A stretch of DNA of 64,000 bases from assembly GCF_002355435.1 (NCBI RefSeq), contig NZ_AP017313.1:5890001-5954000 (forward strand), written 5' to 3'. Below, in pieces: positions 44,071 to 50,828 of the stretch. This DNA comes from Mucilaginibacter gotjawali. Lineage in GTDB: Bacteria; Bacteroidota; Bacteroidia; Sphingobacteriales; Sphingobacteriaceae. Below the pieces are notes generated by a model. The model searched no databases, was not told the DNA's origin, and was given only the letters and a program-made list of their open reading frames with translations. Numbering within the stretch: the stretch's first letter is position 1; each line of letters begins with the position of its first letter. A program made the position numbers and the translations under genes.

Positions 44071-45927
44071 ATGCCAGATATTATACAGCTTTTACCGGAT
44101 GCCGTTGCCAACCAGATTGCCGCAGGGGAAGTAGTGCAGCGACCGGCCTCGGCAGTAAAAGAGCTGGTGGAGAATGCGCTGGACGCCGGCGCCGACAAGA
44201 TCCAGCTGATCCTTAAGGAGGGCGGCAAATCGCTGATCCAGGTGATTGACAATGGTTGCGGCATGAGCCTTACCGACGCCCGCATGAGTTTTGAAAGGCA
44301 TGCCACTTCAAAGATCCGCAAGGCAGAGGACTTGTTTGCCATCCGTACCATGGGCTTCAGGGGCGAGGCAATGGCCTCTATCGCCGCCATTGCGCAGGTG
44401 GAGCTAAAAACCCGCCGGCACGAAGATGAGCTGGGCACCTGTATCCTGATAGAAGGCTCGGAAGTGATCAGCCAGCAGGCCTGTTCGGCTAATACAGGGA
44501 CCTCCATCTCGGTAAAAAACCTGTTTTACAATACCCCCGCCCGCCGCAACTTTTTAAAAAGTAACCCGGTGGAAATGCGCCATATTATTGATGAATTTCA
44601 GCGTGTGGCGCTGGCCAACCCGCAGGTGTTTTTCTCGATGCACCACGACGGGCAGGAGATTTACCACCTGCCGCAGGCCACATTAAAACAGCGCATCATT
44701 CACCTGCTGGGCAATAATTATAACGAGCGTTTAGTGCCGGTAGAAGAAGATACCAATGTGATTAAACTGCGCGGCTTTGTGGGCAAGCCCGAGTATGCCA
44801 AAAGAACCCGCGGCGAACAGTTCTTTTTTGTGAACAACCGATTTATCCGCGATGCTTACCTGAACCACGCGGTGCTGATGGCTTTTAAAGAATTATTGCC
44901 TGAGGATACTTATCCCCTTTATGTACTGTTTATTGAGATAGACCCGGCTAAAATCGACATCAACGTTCATCCCACCAAAACAGAAATTAAATACCAGGAT
45001 GAGCAAACCATTTACGCCATTATCCGGTCGGCAGTAAAGCGCTCGTTGGGCAGGTATAACATCACCCCGAGCCTGGATTTCGACCAGGAAAACAGCATTG
45101 AGCATTTGGTTACGCCAAAACCTTTTGAGGAAATTGTAGCGCCAACCATCAGCTTTAACCCCGATTATAACCCTTTCGCCACGGAGCAAAAGATTGAGCG
45201 CGAGGCCCCGGTATACAGTAGCAGCAGTAACTACCGCAGCTCGCCGGTGCCGCAAAACTGGGATACCCTTTACGAGATCGCCAGGAAAGAAGAAAACGCA
45301 CAAAGTGAAATGCACGGCCAAAAAACCATTGCTGTTGACGACCAGGACCTGAATAAACCCAGCGAGCAGCAGCTTTTCCAGGTGCATAACCGTTATATTT
45401 TATCGCAGATAAAATCAGGTTTTATGGTGATCAACCAGCAGGCGGCGCATGAGCGGATCTTGTACGAGCGTTTTTTGCAGCAACTGGAGAACCATACCGG
45501 CGTAAGCCAGCAAAGCCTGTTCCCGCAGTCGGTTACACTAAACAGCAGCGATTTTGAGTTATTAAAGGAACTTTTACCCGATATTCGTGCGCTGGGTTTT
45601 GATATCCGCGAGTTTGGCAAAAACACCGTAGTGGTGGAGGGTGTCCCGGCGGATCTGAATAACACTTCGGAAACGGAGATCCTGGAACAATTGCTGGAGG
45701 GGTTTAAAAACAACCAGTCGATATTAAAACTGGACAAGCGCGACAGCCTGGCGCGGTCTCTTGCACGTAATGCTGCAACGAAAGCAGGCACCAGGATGTC
45801 ATTGGAGGAAATGAATTTATTGATCGACCAGCTTTTTGCCTGCCAGATGCCCAACCTGGCGCTGAACGGTAAACTGGTGATCACTACTTTTACATTAAAC
45901 GAATTAGCAGAACGATTTGAAAAATAA
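44071..45927 (+). CDS. mutL: DNA mismatch repair protein MutL
   Basis: The 618-residue mismatch-repair ATPase that links MutS to strand processing. GHKL ATPase motifs are clear: ELVENALDAGAD (31-42), DNGCGM (60-65), GFRGEA and the TSISVKNLFYNTPAR block, with GEQFFFVNNR in the transducer domain. The C-terminal dimerisation domain begins near 430. Its endonuclease motif DQHAxxExxxxE reads NQQAAHERILYE (455-466), losing the metal-binding Asp and His, and the late CPHGRP motif is replaced by CQMPNLALNGK. By family knowledge this predicts weak or no nicking activity. It is followed 32 bp later by a rhomboid gene and probably shares its transcript. Confidence 0.96.
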   Translation: MPDIIQLLPDAVANQIAAGEVVQRPASAVKELVENALDAGADKIQLILKEGGKSLIQVIDNGCGMSLTDARMSFERHATSKIRKAEDLFAIRTMGFRGEAMASIAAIAQVELKTRRHEDELGTCILIEGSEVISQQACSANTGTSISVKNLFYNTPARRNFLKSNPVEMRHIIDEFQRVALANPQVFFSMHHDGQEIYHLPQATLKQRIIHLLGNNYNERLVPVEEDTNVIKLRGFVGKPEYAKRTRGEQFFFVNNRFIRDAYLNHAVLMAFKELLPEDTYPLYVLFIEIDPAKIDINVHPTKTEIKYQDEQTIYAIIRSAVKRSLGRYNITPSLDFDQENSIEHLVTPKPFEEIVAPTISFNPDYNPFATEQKIEREAPVYSSSSNYRSSPVPQNWDTLYEIARKEENAQSEMHGQKTIAVDDQDLNKPSEQQLFQVHNRYILSQIKSGFMVINQQAAHERILYERFLQQLENHTGVSQQSLFPQSVTLNSSDFELLKELLPDIRALGFDIREFGKNTVVVEGVPADLNNTSETEILEQLLEGFKNNQSILKLDKRDSLARSLARNAATKAGTRMSLEEMNLLIDQLFACQMPNLALNGKLVITTFTLNELAERFEK

Positions 45928-45959
45928 TCCCGCAGGCGCGGGGTTCAACACATAAAAAT

Positions 45960-46670
45960 ATGAGTCCACAAAGGCAATCACCTTTCGATAATTTAACGCC
46001 GGTTGTAAAAAACCTGCTGATTATTAACATTATTTGTTTTTTACCCTTTCTGGTATTGGACCATAGCGATCCAAGAGGACCCTATACCACATTAATGGGC
46101 GGATTTTATTTCAACTCCCCCAATTTCAAGCCATGGCAGCCTATTACTTACATGTTTATGCACGGCGGTTGGCAGCATATCCTATTCAATATGTTTGCTT
46201 TATTTATGTTCGGCCCAATACTCGAATATGCAATAGGGGCTAAGAAATTTTTAAACCTTTATTTTATATGTGGAATAGGAGCTTACGTACTTCAAATGTT
46301 GGTACAGGCGATCGAAGTACACAATTTAATCGGTAGCTTCACTATCGCTCAGCCGTCGCTTGATGCCTCCTATCTCCAATTTGGCGACAGAGCGCAGGCT
46401 CTTCACGATCTCTATTTTGGGCCTTTGGTTGGCGCATCCGGAGCGATTTTTGGTGTTTTAGTTGCCTTTGCCATGTTGTACCCCGAGCTTGAATTAATGA
46501 TCTTGTTTGTTCCCGTACCAATTAAAGCGAAATACCTTATCCCCGTGTACATTTTAATTGAACTTGTTTCGGGATTCGGACAATTTACCGGCGACAATGT
46601 TGCCCATTTTGCCCACTTGGGCGGCGCGTTGCTGGGTTTCATCATGATAAAAGTTTGGCGGTACAGGTAG
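45960..46670 (+). CDS. rhomboid family intramembrane serine protease (first of three)
   Basis: A 236-residue membrane protease with six hydrophobic segments. The catalytic dyad is visible: Ser160 in VGASGAIFG and the His of HLGGALLG near 220. The family's MHGGWQHILFNMFALFMFG block is at about 63-82. Rhomboids cut single-pass membrane helices and act on signalling or quality-control substrates. The next gene but for 117 bp is a second rhomboid, and the two are more alike in plan than either is to the third one at 58418. Confidence 0.92.
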   Translation: MSPQRQSPFDNLTPVVKNLLIINIICFLPFLVLDHSDPRGPYTTLMGGFYFNSPNFKPWQPITYMFMHGGWQHILFNMFALFMFGPILEYAIGAKKFLNLYFICGIGAYVLQMLVQAIEVHNLIGSFTIAQPSLDASYLQFGDRAQALHDLYFGPLVGASGAIFGVLVAFAMLYPELELMILFVPVPIKAKYLIPVYILIELVSGFGQFTGDNVAHFAHLGGALLGFIMIKVWRYR

Positions 46671-46787
46671 GCGTTTTTTAAAGTTTCAGGTACAAAAACA
46701 CCGCCACTGTTAATAGTTTGTAAAATGCATAGCGCAATACAACTTTTTTAAATTATTTGGGTTATCTTTAAGTACATTTTATCTGAC

Positions 46788-47654
46788 ATGAGTACCCTCT
46801 GGAAAGACATACAACTCAAAATGCTCCATTCGGGCAGTAAGCTGAATTTGCTTATTGGCATCAATATTATTGTGTTTTTATTGATCAATGTACCCTCGAT
46901 ATTTGAAACACTCTTTTTTAACTCGCATAATTTAGACCGCCTAACGACTGAGTATCTTTTGCTTCCTGCGTCCTTACACAAATTGCTTACGCATTTCTGG
47001 ACACCGCTAACTTACATGTTCATGCACGCGGGTATTTTCCATATCCTTTTCAACATGCTATGGCTGTATTGGTTCGGGCAAATATTTGAAGAATTCCTGG
47101 GCAAAAAACGGACCGTCGGTTTATATTTAATGGGCGGTTTCGCCGGGGCATTTTTATTTGTATTTTGTTATAATGTACTCCCTTTTTATACCCAATTGCA
47201 TGTAGCTGACAACAGCACCCTGGTAGGGGCTTCAGCGGGTGTTATGGCTGTTATGGTTGCCACCGCTACCCAACTACCCAATTATACTATACCACTGATA
47301 TTGATAGGCCCGGTAAAATTGAAATGGCTGGTACTGTTTTTTATTGTCGTTGATTTCTTCGGAATTACCAGCGCAAACGCCGGTGGCGAACTATCTCACC
47401 TGGGCGGCGCGCTGATCGGTTTTATCTATATCAAACAACTGCAAAAAGGGAACGACTGGATAGCCGGCATCACCAAAATATTTAAACCCAGGCCAAAATT
47501 AAGGGTAGTGTCCTCCAATCCTTCGGGCAGATCCTCCGGCGCGCCAAGACAGGAAGAAATTGATTTGATTTTGGATAAAATTTCCCGTTCCGGATACGAT
47601 AGCTTGTCCAAACAGGAAAAAGATATACTATTCAGGGCAAGTAATGAAGGCTGA
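46788..47654 (+). CDS. rhomboid family intramembrane serine protease (second of three)
   Basis: A 288-residue membrane protease: MHAGIFHILFNMLWLYWFG near 82-100, catalytic Ser149 in GASAGVMA, and the His of SHLGGALIG in the last membrane helix. A cytoplasmic tail of about 65 residues with a basic Pro/Ser-rich linker and EEIDLILDKISRSGYDSLS resembles the C-terminal extension common to Bacteroidota rhomboids. It overlaps the following nuclease-like gene by 11 bp, which points to coupled translation. Confidence 0.92.
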   Translation: MSTLWKDIQLKMLHSGSKLNLLIGINIIVFLLINVPSIFETLFFNSHNLDRLTTEYLLLPASLHKLLTHFWTPLTYMFMHAGIFHILFNMLWLYWFGQIFEEFLGKKRTVGLYLMGGFAGAFLFVFCYNVLPFYTQLHVADNSTLVGASAGVMAVMVATATQLPNYTIPLILIGPVKLKWLVLFFIVVDFFGITSANAGGELSHLGGALIGFIYIKQLQKGNDWIAGITKIFKPRPKLRVVSSNPSGRSSGAPRQEEIDLILDKISRSGYDSLSKQEKDILFRASNEG

Positions 47655-48759
47655 TAACAAGCTTCCCTTTATCGACAGGCTGTTTTTATGGATAAATATT
47701 ATCCTTTGCGTTGCCCTGTTGCTCAGCTACCTTGCACCCTTTACCGATCCGCGTAAAATATTGTTCCCCGCCTTTTTAGGACTTGCCTACCCGCTGCTTT
47801 TATTGTTAAACGTCTTAATGATTTTTTATTGGCTTATCCGTAAAAAATGGCATGGCCTGATTTCTGTTATCACTATCCTTGCCGGGTACCCTACTTTGCT
47901 CAATAACATAGGCTTTCATGGAGGGAATAAAGAGGTGATTATACCGAAACCGGCAAATACCATCAGGATAATGACCTATAATGTTCACCATTTCAGGCAT
48001 TACGGTTCAAAAATGGATGAATCAACCCGAACGGAAATATTGCAGATCGTTAAACAACAGCAGCCCGATATCCTTGGTTTCCAGGAATATTTCACCCAAA
48101 AAAAAGGCGTGTATGATTTTACCGATTCAATAATGAAAATTTTAAATGTAAACTTCGCCTACTTTAAAAGCTTTACCATAAGCCCGCATAAAACCATCGG
48201 CATGGCGATATTTTCAAGATACCCGATAACTGACGAACAGGTTATTCCCCTGTCTGACAGCACCAACGAAAACCAATGTTTATATATAGATGTGCTAAAG
48301 GACAATAAACCTTTTCGCTATTATAACGTGCACCTTAAATCAATTGGGTTTGACCCGGAAGATTATAAATACCTTGACGGTGTTTCAAAAAAAGGCAAAA
48401 CAGATATACGTTCAACCAAACGCATGGGGAGTAAATTGGTAAATGCCTTCAAAAAAAGAGCCGCACAAATGTATTTGGTTAAAGAAAACAGCCGGCAATG
48501 CCCATATCCCTATATTATCAGCGGCGACTTTAACGATACCCCCTCGTCTTTTTCATTGAATCAAATGGCAGCCGGTTTAAAAAACGCATTCAGGGAAAAA
48601 GGATCAGGTTTTGTACGTACCTACAACGGAGATTTCCCTAATTTCCAGATTGATTATATTCTCACCAGCCAGCAATTCAACATCGTGGATTACCAGGTCA
48701 TTGAAAAAAAGCTATCAGATCATTATCCGGTTAGGAGTGACGTTTTTTTAAGTCGTTAG
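47644..48759 (+). CDS. membrane-anchored endonuclease/exonuclease/phosphatase family protein
   Basis: A 371-residue protein with an N-terminal membrane region of about three hydrophobic segments (15-95) and an EEP catalytic domain from about 103. Motifs include MTYNVHHFR, a metal-binding Glu in ILGFQEYF, the YNVHLKS block, SGDFNDTP and the closing SDHYPV dyad. The fold covers DNases, phosphodiesterases and sphingomyelinase-like enzymes; anchoring by membrane helices with the domain outside suggests a phosphodiesterase or nuclease of the envelope. The stop codon lies within the first unit of a heptamer array. Confidence 0.88.
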   Translation: MKADNKLPFIDRLFLWINIILCVALLLSYLAPFTDPRKILFPAFLGLAYPLLLLLNVLMIFYWLIRKKWHGLISVITILAGYPTLLNNIGFHGGNKEVIIPKPANTIRIMTYNVHHFRHYGSKMDESTRTEILQIVKQQQPDILGFQEYFTQKKGVYDFTDSIMKILNVNFAYFKSFTISPHKTIGMAIFSRYPITDEQVIPLSDSTNENQCLYIDVLKDNKPFRYYNVHLKSIGFDPEDYKYLDGVSKKGKTDIRSTKRMGSKLVNAFKKRAAQMYLVKENSRQCPYPYIISGDFNDTPSSFSLNQMAAGLKNAFREKGSGFVRTYNGDFPNFQIDYILTSQQFNIVDYQVIEKKLSDHYPVRSDVFLSR

Positions 48760-48865
48760 TCTTGAGTCTAAAGTCGTAAGTCATTATTTCTGTAAGTGCC
48801 TGACTGGTAACTGAAGAATTGACCGGTTCAACTTTTTGACTTAAGACTTCGGACTTAAGACTTAT
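48751..48865. repeat. AGTCnnn / GACTnnn heptamer arms between convergent genes
   Basis: Five AGTCnnn units (48751-48785) and, after a 52-bp spacer, four GACTnnn units (48838-48865). The left arm covers the stop codon of the EEP gene (48757-48759) and the right arm covers the stop of the converging gene (48862-48864). The core unit is the same as in the array at 31107-31180, the only two arrays in the window that share a motif. Confidence 0.85.
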
Positions 48866-49344
48866 TTCTTCATCTCTTCCTTAATCGCCCTTAATAATTC
48901 GTTGGCGTTATGTGAGCCGATGATGTAAACCAGCCCGTCGCGATCTGTTAAAAAGATAGCTTCTTTGCCAGATGCAAAAAAACGGATAGTTCCTTTGGAG
49001 TGCAGGTTATATACCGGGTTATTAAAAAGATACCTGCTGTACTGTCCCTGTTCGGCCTTAATAATGCTGTTAAGATCGATCTTTACCAGGCGGGTGGTCC
49101 ATAAACCATCCAGCAAAACACTTTTATTTAAAATGCGGGTCCGAAAATGGAGTAAAAACCCCATAATGATGGAAATAATGATGATAGCAAAGCCAACCAC
49201 TACCAGCAGGTCGCCGTTTCGTTCGCGCTCATCAGTAAAAAAGTATGCGGCAAAACAAAACATAGCCAAAACCAGGCGGATGGTAAGCGGTATAAACTCA
49301 CGCCCCAGGTATTGTTTTTCGGTAAATGCCGGTTTATCGCTCAT
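48862..49344 (-). CDS. small membrane protein, PH-like C-terminal half
   Basis: A 160-residue protein of unknown function. The ATG at 49344 (MSDKPAFTEKQY) is chosen because the longer frame to 49437 is made of octamer-repeat sequence. Two hydrophobic segments at about 20-60 are joined by a charged loop (DERERNGD), and a soluble half follows with VKIDLNSIIKAEQG and KEAIFLTDRDGLVYIIGSHNANELLRAIKEE. That pattern resembles bacterial PH-domain membrane proteins. It is preceded by tilS on the same strand and converges on the EEP gene. Confidence 0.7.
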   Translation of the reverse strand: MSDKPAFTEKQYLGREFIPLTIRLVLAMFCFAAYFFTDERERNGDLLVVVGFAIIIISIIMGFLLHFRTRILNKSVLLDGLWTTRLVKIDLNSIIKAEQGQYSRYLFNNPVYNLHSKGTIRFFASGKEAIFLTDRDGLVYIIGSHNANELLRAIKEEMKK

Positions 49345-49352
49345 TTTTTTAA

Positions 49353-49446
49353 TTTGAAAATTTGACGATTTGAAAATTTGAAAATTATTGCAAATGTTGA
49401 AGATGATTAAATCATTTTCAAATTGACACATTTTCAAATCTTCAAA
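49353..49446. repeat. TTTGAAAA octamer palindrome between tilS and the next gene
   Basis: Four TTTGAAAA-type octamers (49353-49384), a 30-bp loop, and four complementary TTTTCAAA-type octamers (49415-49446). It occupies essentially the whole gap between the two genes and its right arm covers the restored tilS stop codon (49442-49444). Confidence 0.85.
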
Positions 49447-49603
49447 TTATCTTCATCAACTCGAATATAGTTACTTTTTTGGTTTCCTTACTTACTTTAT
49501 AACGTTCATCGGGCCGGTATCCGCCAACCCATATCACCTCACCGTTGCCATTAATCAATAAAGGTATTTCATTTTTTTTATGCAAAGGCACTTTCTCCCC
49601 TAT
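49442..49603 (-). pseudogene. detached C-terminal end of tilS
   Basis: Read on the minus strand in the alternative frame: FFIGEKVPLHKKNE, then IWVGGYRPDERYKVS and KKVTIFELMKII before TGA at 49444-49442. This is the usual TilS ending, and it joins to the main frame (KKISDF) if the T6 run at 49604-49609 gains one T or loses two. It has no start of its own. Confidence 0.8.
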
Positions 49604-50778
49604 AAAAAATCACTTATTTTTTTATTCCCGCGCATGCCCAGCGGATAAAAATGATCTCCCTGCCGCCAGGCGCGCAAAGTTAACGGATATATCAGTAAGT
49701 CAGTATCAATTGATACCGCCAAAGGATTGTTTTTTACAATAAGCGGGCTGTCATCATGCAATATGCTGAGTTTATACCCGGGGTAATCCAGTTCCCGGTC
49801 ATTTAAACGGATCCGTATTTCTCCGCCTGCCTGGCAGTCAACAGGGCTGATAATCAGTTTGCCCCTATCAATCACCAGCCGGTAACTGGGCGTTTCAAAT
49901 ACCCGTCCCGGGTGTTTATCCAGCGACGCGATGAGGTCATCAACAATAGTTTCGTTAACGCCAAACGCTTGTAAAAGGTTAAACAGCAAAAGTTTTTGGG
50001 GCGCCAGTTTTTTCAGCTCATCCAGCAACAGGTGTACCTCGCTATCCTGGTAAACAAACAGTCGTTTTTGCAAGTCAGCAACCGTATGTGCCAGCAATTG
50101 TTCCAGCTCACGAAAATGCTGCAGGTTTTTCTCAAAGGTTTGTTCCAGGGCGGGGTTAAGCTCTTTTAGTTTTGGGATCACCTCCAGCCTGAGCTTATTG
50201 CGGGCATATTTTACTGATGCATTTGAGCTGTCCTCTACATAATCCAGCCTGTTTTCAGCAATGATATTTTTGATCTGCTCCCGGTTTAAAAACAGCAATG
50301 GCCTAACCAATGCGCCATTCTTTGGCAAAATGCCATGCATGCCTGCAATGCCGGTGCCGCGGGTAAGGTTTAACAATATTGTTTCAATTGCATCGTTTTG
50401 ATGATGCGCAAGCGCTATAACTGAGTACCCCGATTGTATCCTGACTTCTTCAAACCATTGGTACCGAAGATTGCGGGCCGCCATTTGGGTAGATATTTTT
50501 TCATCGGCGCCATATTTCAACGTGTCAAAATTGATAGTGTGGAAAGGAACATGCAGCTGTTCGGCAAGCCGGCGGCAAAATTCCTGGTCGCCGGTTGATT
50601 CATCGCCCCGTAATTGGAAATTACAATGGGCAATACCAAAATTAACGCCTGACGATTTAAGTAAATGAACCATTACCACAGAATCCATACCCCCGCTCAC
50701 TGCCGCCAGTACCTTGCTGCTGTGGCCGAACAGGTTATTTAGGTCGATAAAATCAGTAAAAAGTTTAACCGGCAGCAT
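49600..50778 (-). CDS. tilS: tRNA(Ile)-lysidine synthase, truncated by a homopolymer frameshift
   Basis: The essential enzyme that converts C34 of the AUA-reading tRNA-Ile to lysidine. The N-terminal PP-loop ATPase has SGGMDS at 28-33, with GIAHCNFQLRG and ALAHHQNDAIETILLNL following. The later part (about 215-392) matches the TilS substrate-binding domains and stops early at KKISDFL. Another 50 or so residues typical of the family lie in a second frame (49442-49603). The break is at a T6 run, so a sequencing or assembly error is likely for an essential gene; real slippage is the alternative. Divergent from the OstA-like gene with 50 bp between starts. Confidence 0.9.
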   Translation of the reverse strand: MLPVKLFTDFIDLNNLFGHSSKVLAAVSGGMDSVVMVHLLKSSGVNFGIAHCNFQLRGDESTGDQEFCRRLAEQLHVPFHTINFDTLKYGADEKISTQMAARNLRYQWFEEVRIQSGYSVIALAHHQNDAIETILLNLTRGTGIAGMHGILPKNGALVRPLLFLNREQIKNIIAENRLDYVEDSSNASVKYARNKLRLEVIPKLKELNPALEQTFEKNLQHFRELEQLLAHTVADLQKRLFVYQDSEVHLLLDELKKLAPQKLLLFNLLQAFGVNETIVDDLIASLDKHPGRVFETPSYRLVIDRGKLIISPVDCQAGGEIRIRLNDRELDYPGYKLSILHDDSPLIVKNNPLAVSIDTDLLIYPLTLRAWRQGDHFYPLGMRGNKKISDFL

Positions 50779-50815
50779 CCATCAAAATTATTAATTTAAA
50801 ACCCCAACAAAAAAC

Positions 50816-50823
50816 TAATTTTG
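50816..50823 (+). promoter_or_regulatory. TAnnTTTG -7 element before the OstA-like gene
   Basis: TAATTTTG is a perfect match to the Bacteroidota -7 consensus, 5 bp before the GTG start, which would make the mRNA leaderless. No matching -33 TTTG is visible. Confidence 0.3.
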
Positions 50824-50828
50824 CCATC

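Noticed and set aside
44893..45387. 164-codon minus-strand frame inside mutL
   Set aside because: Antisense to well-defined MutL motifs.
49345..49437. 31 extra N-terminal residues for the small membrane protein
   Set aside because: The region is composed of TTTGAAAA octamers, so the in-frame extension is accidental; ATG 49344 is the better start.
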